Of a stretch of DNA of 64,000 nucleotides, positions 16,273-26,025 are shown one piece after another. Below the pieces are notes generated by a model. That model did not search any database. It was not told where the DNA came from and was given only the letters and a program-made list of their open reading frames with translations. This stretch comes from RPQJ01 sp963700045. Lineage in GTDB: Bacteria > Pseudomonadota > Gammaproteobacteria > Steroidobacterales > Steroidobacteraceae. Positions within the stretch are counted from its first letter, which is position 1; each line of letters begins with the position of its first letter. The translations under genes were made by a program, and so were the position numbers. The stretch spans positions 1-64,000 of the forward strand of contig CAVOWK010000024.1 in the NCBI GenBank assembly GCA_963700045.1. The letters are read 5' to 3'.

Positions 16273-16920
16273 ATGCAGCTCATCCTGTTCAACAAGCCCT
16301 TCCAGGTGCTGCCCCAGTTCACTTCGCCGGATGGCCGGCGATCCCTCGCGGACTACCTGTCGCTGCCCGGCCTCTATCCGGCCGGCCGGCTCGATTACGA
16401 CAGCGAAGGCTTGATGCTATTGACGGATTTCGGTCCCTGGCAGGCTCGCATCAGCCAGCCGGGTTCGCCGCTCGTGAAACGTTACCGGGTGCAGGTCGAG
16501 GGCGATCCCACCGACGAGGCACTCGAGCCGCTGCGACGGGGACTCATGCTCAACGACGGGCTGGCCCGCCCGACCCCGGCGCGCGTGATCCCAGAGCCCG
16601 GGGAATTGTGGCCGCGCGACCCGCCCATTCGCAGCCGCAAGGCGGTTCCCACCGGGTGGATCGAGCTCGAACTGAGCGAGGGCCGGAATCGACAGGTCCG
16701 GCGGATGACGGCCGCGGTCGGCTTGCCGACGCTGCGCCTCATTCGCTGGGCGGTGGGACCCTGGACGGTCCAGGGACTGGCGCCTGGTCAGTCGCGCGCG
16801 GTTTCGCGAACCGAGGCCGAAGCCGTGCTGTCTGCTGGCCGGCGTGAACTGCCAGCCGTCAGGCCGAACGGGCGACGGTCGCGATCCGCATCGCGAGTTC
16901 GAGGGCCTGTCCGTAGTTGA
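16273..16920 (+). CDS. rluE: 23S rRNA pseudouridine synthase, RluE type
   Basis: A 215-aa RsuA/RluE-family enzyme that converts a uridine of 23S rRNA (position 2457 in E. coli) to pseudouridine. It starts MQLILFNKPFQVLPQF, has the catalytic motif GRLDYDSEGL with Asp41, and the closing motif EGRNRQVRRM. There is no S4 domain, as in RluE and unlike RsuA. The ATG at 16273 is chosen because the family begins with this strand. The last 21 codons overlap the 3' end of the convergent DAHP synthase gene by 62 bp; the tail is Arg/Ser-rich and poorly conserved. Confidence 0.88.
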   Translation: MQLILFNKPFQVLPQFTSPDGRRSLADYLSLPGLYPAGRLDYDSEGLMLLTDFGPWQARISQPGSPLVKRYRVQVEGDPTDEALEPLRRGLMLNDGLARPTPARVIPEPGELWPRDPPIRSRKAVPTGWIELELSEGRNRQVRRMTAAVGLPTLRLIRWAVGPWTVQGLAPGQSRAVSRTEAEAVLSAGRRELPAVRPNGRRSRSASRVRGPVRS

Positions 16921-18214
16921 GCCGCGGGTCGACCTGCGAGCGGTAGTCCTTGGCGAGGTCGGCATCCGCCAGGCCGCGGGCGCCGCCAGTGCATTCAGTG
17001 ACGTCCTCGCCCGTGAGTTCGAAGTGCACGCCGCCGAGGTAGCTGCCCATCGAGCGGTGCACCTTGAACGCGGCCTCGAGCTCCGCCAGGATGTTCTCGA
17101 AGCGGCGCGTCTTCACGCCCGCTGCCGTCGTCTCGGTGTTGCCGTGCATCGGGTCGCACACCCACAGTACCGGCACACCCGTCGCGCGCACGGACTCGAT
17201 CAGTCCGGGCAATTTCGCTTCGGCGTTCTTCGCGCCCATGCGATGGATCAGCACCAGTCGCCCCGCTTCCTTGTCAGGATTGAGCGTGCGGCAAAGGCCC
17301 TGCACCCACGCGGCATCCATCGACGGCCCGACCTTCACGCCGATCGGGTTCGAGATGCCGCGGCAGTATTCGACGTGCGCGCCACCGAGATCGGCCGTGC
17401 GCATGCCGATCCACGGCAGGTGGGTCGACAGGTTGTACCAGCGCTCGCTGCGCGGAATGAAGCGCGTCTGCGCCTGTTCGTACAGCAGGTGCAACGCCTC
17501 GTGGCTCGCATAGAACGGAGCCCGGCTCGCTTCGTGCACCCTGCTGCCGCTGATCGCCTCGAAGAAGTCGAGCGAGTCCGCGATCGACGACGCAATCTGC
17601 CGGTATTGATCGGCGAGTGGTGAATGCTGCACGAAATCCAGGTCCCAGTACTCGGGGTGGTGCAGGTCCGCGAAGCCGCCATCGATCAGGGCGCGCACGA
17701 AATTCAGTGTCAATGCCGCACGTTCGTACCCGCGCAGCAGCAACTCGGGATCCGGCTCGCGCTCGGCCGCCGTGAAACCCGGGCGGTTGACGAGGTCGCC
17801 GCGATAGCACGGCAAGGTCAGGCCGTCCCTGGTCTCGGTGTCGGTGGAACGCGGCTTGGCGTACTGGCCGGCAAAGCGGCCCACGCGAATCACCGGCTTT
17901 TTCATTCCGTGCAGGAGCACCAGGCTCATCTGCAGCAGGATCTTGAGCTTGCGGGCAATCTGACCCGAGTCGCAGTCGGCGAAGGACTCGGCGCAATCCC
18001 CGCCCTGCAGCAGGAACCGTTCACCTCGCTGTGCCTCGGCGATCTGCCGCTTGAGCGCGTCGACTTCCCAGGACACGACGATCGGGGGCAGCCGGCTCAG
18101 GGATTCGACCGCCCGCGACAGTGCCACCGGATCCCGGTAGGACGGCTGTTGCTGCGCGGGACGGGACGTCCAGCTGGATGGCGACCATTCAGGAGTGTGA
18201 GGTACGGCGTTCAT
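16859..18214 (-). CDS. 3-deoxy-7-phosphoheptulonate synthase, class II
   Basis: This 451-aa enzyme condenses phosphoenolpyruvate with erythrose 4-phosphate to start the shikimate pathway. It belongs to the plant/Mycobacterium class II type: LLQGGDCAESF (metal-binding Cys), RVGRFAGQYAKPRS, NPIGVKVGPS, VLWVCDPMHGN and GGVHFELTGEDVTECTGG are all present. The length is normal for the class. It stands alone, convergent with rluE and divergent from the lysine-degradation pair. Class II enzymes are often regulated by aromatic amino acids or serve secondary pathways; the neighbours do not point to the latter. Confidence 0.93.
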   Translation of the reverse strand: MNAVPHTPEWSPSSWTSRPAQQQPSYRDPVALSRAVESLSRLPPIVVSWEVDALKRQIAEAQRGERFLLQGGDCAESFADCDSGQIARKLKILLQMSLVLLHGMKKPVIRVGRFAGQYAKPRSTDTETRDGLTLPCYRGDLVNRPGFTAAEREPDPELLLRGYERAALTLNFVRALIDGGFADLHHPEYWDLDFVQHSPLADQYRQIASSIADSLDFFEAISGSRVHEASRAPFYASHEALHLLYEQAQTRFIPRSERWYNLSTHLPWIGMRTADLGGAHVEYCRGISNPIGVKVGPSMDAAWVQGLCRTLNPDKEAGRLVLIHRMGAKNAEAKLPGLIESVRATGVPVLWVCDPMHGNTETTAAGVKTRRFENILAELEAAFKVHRSMGSYLGGVHFELTGEDVTECTGGARGLADADLAKDYRSQVDPRLNYGQALELAMRIATVARSA

Positions 18215-18366
18215 CCCATTGATCCTACCGGTAAACTTTGCATCGCAAAAGAAACTGGATGTACGGCGGGACCGGGTTTCGTCAGAATCGCGCCCCTCAA
18301 AACAGAATTTGCGCCCGCGATCGGCCGTCTGGCCGACCGCGAAGGCGCTGGCAGGAGTTTTCGACG

Positions 18367-19536
18367 ATGCAGAAGGTGCTCATCCTCGGGGCCGGCAAGA
18401 TCGGTGCCCTCGTCTCCGGCTTCCTCGCGGAATGCCGCGATTACGAAGTCCACGTGGCCGACGTCAACGGCAATGCCGCCAATTCGGTGGTGGCGGCGCA
18501 CGGCCTGCCGAACCTGCACGCCTGCGAACTCGATGCTTCGAACCCGGCGCTGCTCGAAGCCCACCTGCGCGAGCACCCGGCCGACACGATCATTTCCAGC
18601 CTGCCCTTCTACTGCAACGTGAAGGTGGCCGAGATCGCCCGCAAGGTGAACGCGCATTACTTCGACTTGACCGAGGACGTCGCGGTGACGCGCTCGGTGC
18701 GTAAGACCGCCGAGGGCTCCACGCGTGCGTTCGTGCCACAGTGCGGGCTGGCCCCGGGTTTCATCAGCATCGCCGCGAACGCGCTGATCCAGCATTTCGA
18801 CGAGATCCGCAGCGTCAAGCTGCGGGTCGGCGCCCTGCCCCAGCATCCGAACAACGCGCTCAAGTATTCGCTGACCTGGTCCACCGACGGCCTGATCAAC
18901 GAATACGGCAATCCGTGTGAAGCGCTGATCGATGGTCGCGCCGTCGAAGTCGCCCCGCTCGAAGGCCTCGAGGAAATCGAGATCGACGGCATGATCTACG
19001 AGGCATTCAACACGTCGGGCGGCCTGGGCTCGCTCGCCGAGACCTATCGCGAGAACGCGCAGACGATGGACTACAAGACCATCCGCTACCCGGGTCACTG
19101 TGCGCAGATGCGCCTGTTGATGAACGACCTCAAGCTCAACTTCGACCGTGCCACGCTGAAGCGCGTGCTCGAAAACGCCGTGCCGCAGACGCTGCAGGAC
19201 GTCGTGATCGTCTACGTGGCGGTGGCGGGCCGGCAACACGGCGAACTGCGTGAAGAGAACTACGTCAGCAAGATCTATCCGCAGGTGATCGCGGGCCGGC
19301 TTTGGTCCGCAATCCAGGTCACGACCGCGGCCGGCATCTGTGCCGTGGTCGACCTCGTGATGCAGAACCCGGGCCGCTACCACGGCTTCGTGCGCCAGGA
19401 AGACTTCAGCCTGGTCGACGTGCTCGATAACCGCTTCGGCAGGCATTATTCCGACGGCGGCGGCAAGGAGATTTCCTCGCGCATGATCGTGGCCGGCACG
19501 ACCGGCCAGCAGCGAGTTGCCGGAGGTGCCCGATGA
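18367..19536 (+). CDS. Saccharopine dehydrogenase-family protein / lysine 6-dehydrogenase
   Basis: A 389-aa NAD(P)-dependent enzyme with N-terminal dinucleotide-binding motif GAGKIG (8-13) and VADVNG, then ISSLPFYCNVKVAEIA and CGLAPGF, typical of the lysine dehydrogenase/saccharopine reductase family. It most probably releases 2-aminoadipate 6-semialdehyde from lysine or saccharopine. The next gene, overlapping its stop codon by four bases (ATGA), encodes an aldehyde dehydrogenase of the aminoadipate-semialdehyde type, which fits lysine catabolism to 2-aminoadipate. Whether the substrate is lysine itself or saccharopine cannot be decided here. The ATG at 18367 follows a short AGGAG-like sequence. 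Confidence 0.82.
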   Translation: MQKVLILGAGKIGALVSGFLAECRDYEVHVADVNGNAANSVVAAHGLPNLHACELDASNPALLEAHLREHPADTIISSLPFYCNVKVAEIARKVNAHYFDLTEDVAVTRSVRKTAEGSTRAFVPQCGLAPGFISIAANALIQHFDEIRSVKLRVGALPQHPNNALKYSLTWSTDGLINEYGNPCEALIDGRAVEVAPLEGLEEIEIDGMIYEAFNTSGGLGSLAETYRENAQTMDYKTIRYPGHCAQMRLLMNDLKLNFDRATLKRVLENAVPQTLQDVVIVYVAVAGRQHGELREENYVSKIYPQVIAGRLWSAIQVTTAAGICAVVDLVMQNPGRYHGFVRQEDFSLVDVLDNRFGRHYSDGGGKEISSRMIVAGTTGQQRVAGGAR

Positions 19537-21062
19537 TCGGCGCATTCTTGAAGGGCCTGGGCCTCGCGCAGACCAATGCGGGCACCTGGTCGGGTGCGGG
19601 CGGCTGGCTGGACGACGCGTCGGCGAAAGTCATCGAGTCGGTGAACCCGGCGACTGGCGAGGTCATCGCCCGCGTGCGCGCCACCACGCCCGCGCAGTAC
19701 GAGCAGGTGATGGCCTCGGCCGTCGTGGCGGCGAAAGCCTGGCGCACCGTGCCCGCGCCGAAGCGCGGCGAGGCCGTGCGCCTGATGGGCGAGGAACTGC
19801 GCAAGTACAAGTCGGAACTCGGCAGCCTGGTCTCGCTCGAGATGGGCAAGATCAAGCCCGAGGGCGACGGCGAAGTGCAGGAGATGATCGACATCGCCGA
19901 CTTCGCGGTCGGCCAGTCGCGCATGCTCTACGGCTTGCAGATGCATTCGGAACGTCCCAACCACCGCATGTTCGAGCAGTGGCACCCGCTCGGCGTGGTC
20001 GGCGTGATCAGCGCCTTCAACTTCCCGGTCGCAGTGTGGTCGTGGAATGCGTTTCTCGCAGCGATCTGCGGCAACGTGACCGTGTGGAAACCCTCGCCCA
20101 AGACCGCGCTCTGCGCCGTCGCCGTGCAGCACCTGTGCAACCGTGTGCTCGAACGGCAGGGCCTGCCGCCGATCTTCCAGCTGTTCATCGACGAAGGCAC
20201 GGAACTTGCGATCCGCTTCGTCGAAGACCGGCGCGTCGACCTGGTGTCGTTTACCGGCTCCACGACCGTTGGCCGTGACGTCGGCATGCGCGTGGCGAAG
20301 CGTCTCGGCAAGTCGCTGCTCGAACTGGGCGGCAACAACGCAATCATCGTCGACGAGTTCGCGAACCTCGACCTGGTCGTGCCGGCCATCGTCTTCGGTG
20401 CCGTGGGGACCGCGGGCCAGCGCTGCACGACGACGCGCCGCGTGTTCGTGCACGAATCGCAGATGCCGGAACTCGAACGCCGGTTGACCGGCGCGTACAA
20501 GCAGGTTCGCATCGGCGATCCGCTCGCACACGGCACGTTGATGGGCCCGCTGATCGACGCCGGTTCGGTCGCCCGCTTCGAGTCCGCGGTGGCGCAAGCC
20601 GTCGCTCAGGGCGGCCGCCTTCTTTGCGGCGGCAAGCGCCTGGAGCGTCCGGGTTACTTCGTCGAGCCGGCCATCGTCGTTGCGCGCGGCGAGTGGGAGA
20701 TCGTCAAGACCGAGACATTCGCCCCGGTGCTCTACCTGGTTCCGTTCAAGACGCTCGATGAAGCGATCGCGGCGCAGAATGCCGTCGCGCACGGCCTGTC
20801 GTCGGCGATCTTCACGGATCGGTTGCAGCACGCCGAGCGTTTCCTGTCAGCGGTCGGTTCGGACTGCGGCATCGCGAACGTCAACATCGGCACGTCGGGG
20901 GCCGAAATCGGCGGCGCATTCGGCGGCGAGAAGGACACGGGTGGCGGGCGCGAGTCCGGTTCGGACTCGTGGAAGACCTACATGCGCCGGCAGACCTGCA
21001 CGGTCAACTGGGGCGCGGACCTGCCCCTGGCCCAGGGCATCAACTTCGACGTCTCGGGCTGA
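19533..21062 (+). CDS. Aldehyde dehydrogenase, L-aminoadipate-semialdehyde type (ALDH7)
   Basis: A 509-aa NAD-dependent aldehyde dehydrogenase. The catalytic Cys298 sits in GQRCTTTRR and Glu265 in LELGGNNA, both hallmarks of the ALDH7/AASADH group; AFNFPVAVWSWN and FTGSTTVGRDV bind the cofactor, and GEKDTGGGRESGSDSWK is the C-terminal family signature. It should oxidise 2-aminoadipate 6-semialdehyde to 2-aminoadipate. It is coupled to the preceding dehydrogenase by a 4-bp overlap, so the two are surely co-expressed. The remaining steps of lysine degradation are not in the window. Confidence 0.92.
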   Translation: MIGAFLKGLGLAQTNAGTWSGAGGWLDDASAKVIESVNPATGEVIARVRATTPAQYEQVMASAVVAAKAWRTVPAPKRGEAVRLMGEELRKYKSELGSLVSLEMGKIKPEGDGEVQEMIDIADFAVGQSRMLYGLQMHSERPNHRMFEQWHPLGVVGVISAFNFPVAVWSWNAFLAAICGNVTVWKPSPKTALCAVAVQHLCNRVLERQGLPPIFQLFIDEGTELAIRFVEDRRVDLVSFTGSTTVGRDVGMRVAKRLGKSLLELGGNNAIIVDEFANLDLVVPAIVFGAVGTAGQRCTTTRRVFVHESQMPELERRLTGAYKQVRIGDPLAHGTLMGPLIDAGSVARFESAVAQAVAQGGRLLCGGKRLERPGYFVEPAIVVARGEWEIVKTETFAPVLYLVPFKTLDEAIAAQNAVAHGLSSAIFTDRLQHAERFLSAVGSDCGIANVNIGTSGAEIGGAFGGEKDTGGGRESGSDSWKTYMRRQTCTVNWGADLPLAQGINFDVSG

Positions 21063-21065
21063 CCG

Positions 21066-22031
21066 CTAGCGGCCAGGGCGCTTCGACGCCAGGTCGCGGT
21101 AGACGCTGCGAACGAACTCCTCCGGCGCCACGATGGCGCCGGAGCGACCGAACTTCGCGTCGAATTCGGCGGCGGGCTTCTCGCCCAGGATTTCCTCGAT
21201 ACCCATCCCCTTCTCCACCGCTTCACGCACCTTGCGCCCGACCGCGACGAGCATGTCGCGATACGCGGCAAGTTCCGCACGGTTCGAGACGGCACCGTGC
21301 CCGGGGATCACGACCGTGCGCGCATTCGAGCGGGCGAGCGCGCCTTCGACGGCAGCCACCATTCCCGCCAGCGAGCCGCCGGACTCGACGTCGATGTACG
21401 GGTACTGACCGCTCCAGTAGATGTCCCCCAGTGCGATGACGTCGGCATCGTTCCAGCGCACGACCATGTCGGAGGACGTGTGCGAGTCGGCGACGTGAGT
21501 CATGTCGAGCCGGTCACCATTGAGGTGCAGTGCCAGCGTATCGGTCGTCGTGAGCACGGGAGGCGCGGCAGGCGCAGCCGCCGACTCGTCGCCATTGCCG
21601 GCGGGTGCTGCAGAGTCGCGGCCACCTTGCTCGCGCGCTGATTCGAGGCCGATGATCACCGCGCCCTTGCGCGCGAAGGCTTCATTGCCGCCCGCGTGAT
21701 CGACGTGACCATTCGTATTGATCACGAACTTGACCGGTGCCGAGGAGATGCGCGTGACGGCCTCGACCAGCGCGGCCGAGGACGTTGCGAGGCCCGTGTC
21801 CACCAGCACGACGCCATCGGCGCCCGACCAGACCACGACGTTGCCGCCCGCTCCCGCAATGACGTGCAGACCGGGTCGAACGACCTGCACTCGCAGATCG
21901 GTCGCAGGTTGCGGCGAACTGACGGTCGACGACGCGGGAGTCTGCGCGTACGCAACGACGGGCGCGCACAGTGCAGCCAGGACCGCCAAAGCCCTGCCGC
22001 AAGACGTCATGCCAAAGCGATTCGTCGTCAT
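21066..22031 (-). CDS. Exported metallo-beta-lactamase-fold hydrolase
   Basis: A 321-aa protein with a signal peptide (ALAVLAALCAPVVAYAQ) and a metallo-beta-lactamase fold (VVLVDTGLATSSAALVEAV). The metal motif reads NTNGHVDHAGG (105-115): Asn107 replaces the first His of the usual HxHxDH, while His109, Asp111 and His112 are present. Later ligands HVADSHTSSD and IPGHGAVSN are intact. An Asn at that place occurs in class B2 lactamases and some SoxH-like proteins. A low-complexity insert (APAGNGDESAAAPAAPP) interrupts the domain. The protein is periplasmic; substrate unknown. It lies 37 bp downstream of hrpA and is convergent with the aldehyde dehydrogenase. Confidence 0.8.
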   Translation of the reverse strand: MTTNRFGMTSCGRALAVLAALCAPVVAYAQTPASSTVSSPQPATDLRVQVVRPGLHVIAGAGGNVVVWSGADGVVLVDTGLATSSAALVEAVTRISSAPVKFVINTNGHVDHAGGNEAFARKGAVIIGLESAREQGGRDSAAPAGNGDESAAAPAAPPVLTTTDTLALHLNGDRLDMTHVADSHTSSDMVVRWNDADVIALGDIYWSGQYPYIDVESGGSLAGMVAAVEGALARSNARTVVIPGHGAVSNRAELAAYRDMLVAVGRKVREAVEKGMGIEEILGEKPAAEFDAKFGRSGAIVAPEEFVRSVYRDLASKRPGR

Positions 22032-22068
22032 TCGTGCACTCTCTTCGGGCAAGTATAGTCGCTTGCGC

Positions 22069-25000
22069 TCAACGCTGGCTTGCTCCGCGCGCTGCGGGCA
22101 CTGCGGCAGAGCCCGCGGCCTCGCGCAAGGCCACCTGCAGTTGCTCCTCGAGTCGCTTCGCCGATATCGGCAGCAGGGTGCGCAGGTCCTGCGCAAACAG
22201 CGAAAGCCTGAATTCCTCGACCATCCAGCGCAGCCGCTCGCGTTCGTTGCCGGCCATGTCGAGGTCCGCGGACAGGCGCAGGCGCCGGACCTGCTGTGCA
22301 AAAGGCTCGACCTGCGACTGCAGCTTGCGGTCGCGCTCGACGTCGCCGCGCGCACGCTCCAGGCGGCGTGCGATCGCACGCACGTATTTCGGCAACTGGG
22401 TCCACCATCCATCCGGCGTGTCGCGCACCCAACCCGGCGCCAGCAACTCGGTCAGCTGCTCGATCACGCTGCTGCGCACCGGCGCAAACGGCGCGCCGTT
22501 CGACTGCCCCATTTGCGCCCGCACGTCCTTCAGCGCCAGCAGCACGGCTTTCACGATCCGGGCAGTCTCGCCCGCACGGTCGACCACGTCGGCCCGTCCC
22601 CGCTCCACCAGCGCCTCGAACTGGGCTCGCGTGCGCGGCAACTCACCGGTCGGGCCGAGTACGGCATCGGCCACGGCACGGTCGGCGATCTCGCGCGGCA
22701 ACTCCTTGCCGAATCCAGCCGCCGCCAGCAGCAAGGTGAACTCACGGTCCGACGCCCACTGCCGGCGCGCCAGTTCGTGCTGCTGCGGCAGGGCCAGTGC
22801 CGCGAGCCGGACGATGCCGGCCCTCGACGCACGCCGGGCCGCGCCCTCCGTCGTGAACAGGTGCAGGCGCACGCTGGCGCCTTCATCCTGGATCCCCGGG
22901 TAGGCGCGCAGTTGCAGCCGGCCGCTCCGGACAGTGGTCTCGACAGGCCAGGCCGCAAAATCCCACTGCCGGACCCCGACTCGCTCCCACGCAAGATCCG
23001 GGGCGGCTTCGGCGAAGGTCGAGCCGCCGGACGTCCCGCGAAACTCGTCGCGCAGGGCCGCTAGATCGCGACCAGCCTTGAGCAGCCGTCCCGCGCCGTC
23101 CAGCACCCGCACGTTGACGCTGAGCCAGGGCGGCAGGGTCACCGCGGCCACCTGCACGGGTTCGACGCGCATGCCGGCCGCCTGCGTCGCGAAGGCGGCG
23201 ACGTGGGCAAACAGCGAACCGGTCCCGAACGGCGGCAGGACGGCCAGCAACCGTTCAGCGGCGTCGGGAATCGGCACGATTTCGCGCCGCACTTCCTTCG
23301 GCAGTCCGCGCAGCAGCGCGATGACCTTCTCGCGCAACCATCCCGGAATCAGCCACTCGAGTCGCTGCGCGTCGAGCGGCCGCAGCAGCGGCACGGGCAC
23401 GTCGAGTGTGACGCCATCGTCCTGGGCCGTCGCGTCGAAGCGATAGTGCAGCTGCAGGTCGTTGCCATGGACGTCGATCGTCGACGGATAATCGCCGGCC
23501 CGTACCTCCGGCAGGTCCTGGGCCAGGAACACTTGCTCGGCGGCGTCGAGCATGTGCGGCCTGGCACGCTCCTCCTTGCGCCACCATGTTTCGAACGCTC
23601 GCGTCGAGGCGATCGCCGGCGGAATGCGATCCAGGTAGAACCGCACGAGCGCGTCCTCACCGGCCAGCAAGTCGCGCCGGCGCAGGCAGGACTCGACTCG
23701 CTCGAGACGTGCCCGCATGGCCGCATTGCGCTCGAGGAACGCGAACGGCATCGAGGGCTGGCGGCGGACGAGCGCTTCCTCCACGAACATGCGTTGTGCG
23801 GCCGCGGGGTCGACCGATGCGAAGTTGACGCGCCGCCCGCTGCTCAGCACACGGCCATAAAGCGAGACTGTCTCGCGCGCGAAGGCCATGCCGCGCTGCG
23901 CATCCCATTCGGCGTCGCCGTAGGTGCGCTTGACGAGATGCGCTCCCGCCGATTCGATCCATGAAGGTTGCACCTGCGCCACCATGCGCGCGTAGAGTCG
24001 ATGCGTTTCGACCAGGCTGGCGGCGACGATCCAGTGCGGTGAGCGCCTGGCGAGCGGCGTGCCGGGAGCGATGACGAACCGCGTGTCGCGCGCACCGAGG
24101 TACGTGCGGGCCGCGTCGAGAACGCCAATACCCCCGAGGAACCCCGTCAGCAGCGTCTGGTGCAGCACGGCCGTGCCGGCCGCGGGCCGGTCGCCCTTGC
24201 CTTGCGCCAGTGGACGCGACATGTCCTCGAGTTGCTCGCGCAGGTCGCCCCATTCCCGCATGCGCACGAACGACAGAAAATGTTCGCGGCACCAGTGGCG
24301 AAACACACGGTTGCCACCGGCCGCCGGTTCACGGGACGCCCGCCAGAGGTTGAGCACGCCGACGAAGTCCGAGCGCTCGTCGGCGAACAACGCGTGCTTC
24401 TCGTCCGCGGCTGCCGTCTTGTCGGCAGGCCGTTCGCGCGGATCCTGGATGCTCAGGAACGAGACCAGCGTGAGCGCTTCATCCATGCAGCCCGTGCGTC
24501 CGGCCTCCACCAGCACGCGCGCCAGGCGCGGATCGACCGGTAACGCGGCCATCTGGCGCCCGAGCCGCGTGATCCGCCGCTCGCCATCGACCGCGCCGAG
24601 TTCCTGCAGCAGGCGGTAGCCATCGTTCAACAGGCGCGCATCGGGCGCATCGAGGAACGGAAACTCCTGCGGACTGCCGAGCGCGAGGGCAGCCATCTGC
24701 AGGATGAGACTGGCCAGGTTCGTCCGCAGCAGTTCGGGCTCGGTGTAGCGCGGTCGCGCGAGGTAGTCATCCTCGGCATACAGGCGCAGGCAGATGCCCT
24801 CGCCTTCGCGGCCGCAACGCCCGCGACGCTGATCGGCACTTGCCTGCGACACGGGCTCGATCGGCAGACGCTGGAACTTCGCGCGCGGGCTGTAACGGCT
24901 GACGCGTGCGAGCCCGGCATCGATGACGAATCGCACGCCGGGAATCGTAAGAGACGTTTCGGCGACGTTGGTCGCGAGCACGACGCGACGACGCGCGTGC

Positions 25001-26019
25001 CCGGCGAACACCTTGTCCTGGTCCGGGCCGGTGAGCCGCCCGTACAGCGGCAGGACGTCCCAGTCCACGCGGCTGCGCACGAGCAGGTCGCGGGTCTCCA
25101 GGATCTGCTTCTCGCCCGGCAGGAACACGAGTGCGTCGCCTCGCAGCCCGCGCGCGTCCCGCTCCAGCTCTTCGAGTGCATCACGTATTGCCTCGGGCAG
25201 AGGTGGCGCTGCTTCGTCTTCTTCCGCGAGCGGGCGATAACGCACCTCGACCGGGTAGCTCTGACCTTCCACGTCGATGACGGGCGCACCGCCGAAGAAC
25301 TCTGCGAAACGCCGGGTCTCGATCGTCGCCGACGTCACGATCAGGCGCAGGTCGGGTCGCTGCGGCAGCAGGCGGTGGCAGACCCCGAGCAGGAAATCGA
25401 CGTTGAGGTTGCGCTCATGGGCTTCGTCGATGATCAGCGTGTCATAGCGCAGCAGCAGCGGGTCGCCTTCGAGCTCGCGCAGCAACAGTCCGTCCGTCAT
25501 CAACTTCACCAGCGTGCGCGGGCTGGTGCGGTCGACGAAGCGCACCTGGTAACCGACGAGATCGCCGGTAGTGGAGCCCAGCTCCGCGCTGACGCGGTTG
25601 GCCAATGCCTGCGCCGCGATGCGCCGCGGCTGGGTGTGGCCAATCAGGCCGGCGGCGCCGCGGCCCATCTCGAGGCAGATCTTCGGCAGCTGCGTGCTCT
25701 TGCCACTGCCCGTGGCGCCACTGACCACGACTACCTGATGGGCTTCGATCGCGCGGCGGATGTCGTCACGGCGCGCGTGCACTGGCAGGGTTTCGTCGTA
25801 GACGATCCGCGGGACGGAGGCGCGGCGCGCAGCGACGAGTTCAGCGGATGCCCGGACCTGGGTTTCCAGCCGGCCCACCTCGCGCGGATCGGCCGCCGCA
25901 GGCCTGCGCGCCAACCGGTCGAACGTCGATTGCAGCCGACGCCGATCGCGCAACAGGCACCCGGGAAGCAGTTCGCGCAGGGCCGCGAGTCGTGCAGCGG
26001 CGGAATCGGGTGCATTCAC
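22069..26019 (-). CDS. hrpA: ATP-dependent RNA helicase HrpA
   Basis: A 1316-aa DEAH-box helicase, the size of E. coli HrpA. Walker A GATGSGKST (101-109) and the DEAH box in IIDEAHERN (198-201) are clear, followed by SAT, the motif VI region QRRGRCGREGEG, the helicase-associated and OB-like domains, and the long C-terminal DUF3418 region. HrpA acts on RNA in the cytoplasm and helps rescue stalled ribosomes. It is encoded six bp after mazG and probably belongs to the fumC-nudL-mazG-hrpA run. The first 70 residues are divergent, but the ATG at 26019 fits the family. Confidence 0.95.
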   Translation of the reverse strand: MNAPDSAAARLAALRELLPGCLLRDRRRLQSTFDRLARRPAAADPREVGRLETQVRASAELVAARRASVPRIVYDETLPVHARRDDIRRAIEAHQVVVVSGATGSGKSTQLPKICLEMGRGAAGLIGHTQPRRIAAQALANRVSAELGSTTGDLVGYQVRFVDRTSPRTLVKLMTDGLLLRELEGDPLLLRYDTLIIDEAHERNLNVDFLLGVCHRLLPQRPDLRLIVTSATIETRRFAEFFGGAPVIDVEGQSYPVEVRYRPLAEEDEAAPPLPEAIRDALEELERDARGLRGDALVFLPGEKQILETRDLLVRSRVDWDVLPLYGRLTGPDQDKVFAGHARRRVVLATNVAETSLTIPGVRFVIDAGLARVSRYSPRAKFQRLPIEPVSQASADQRRGRCGREGEGICLRLYAEDDYLARPRYTEPELLRTNLASLILQMAALALGSPQEFPFLDAPDARLLNDGYRLLQELGAVDGERRITRLGRQMAALPVDPRLARVLVEAGRTGCMDEALTLVSFLSIQDPRERPADKTAAADEKHALFADERSDFVGVLNLWRASREPAAGGNRVFRHWCREHFLSFVRMREWGDLREQLEDMSRPLAQGKGDRPAAGTAVLHQTLLTGFLGGIGVLDAARTYLGARDTRFVIAPGTPLARRSPHWIVAASLVETHRLYARMVAQVQPSWIESAGAHLVKRTYGDAEWDAQRGMAFARETVSLYGRVLSSGRRVNFASVDPAAAQRMFVEEALVRRQPSMPFAFLERNAAMRARLERVESCLRRRDLLAGEDALVRFYLDRIPPAIASTRAFETWWRKEERARPHMLDAAEQVFLAQDLPEVRAGDYPSTIDVHGNDLQLHYRFDATAQDDGVTLDVPVPLLRPLDAQRLEWLIPGWLREKVIALLRGLPKEVRREIVPIPDAAERLLAVLPPFGTGSLFAHVAAFATQAAGMRVEPVQVAAVTLPPWLSVNVRVLDGAGRLLKAGRDLAALRDEFRGTSGGSTFAEAAPDLAWERVGVRQWDFAAWPVETTVRSGRLQLRAYPGIQDEGASVRLHLFTTEGAARRASRAGIVRLAALALPQQHELARRQWASDREFTLLLAAAGFGKELPREIADRAVADAVLGPTGELPRTRAQFEALVERGRADVVDRAGETARIVKAVLLALKDVRAQMGQSNGAPFAPVRSSVIEQLTELLAPGWVRDTPDGWWTQLPKYVRAIARRLERARGDVERDRKLQSQVEPFAQQVRRLRLSADLDMAGNERERLRWMVEEFRLSLFAQDLRTLLPISAKRLEEQLQVALREAAGSAAVPAARGASQR

Positions 26020-26025
26020 GGCAGC

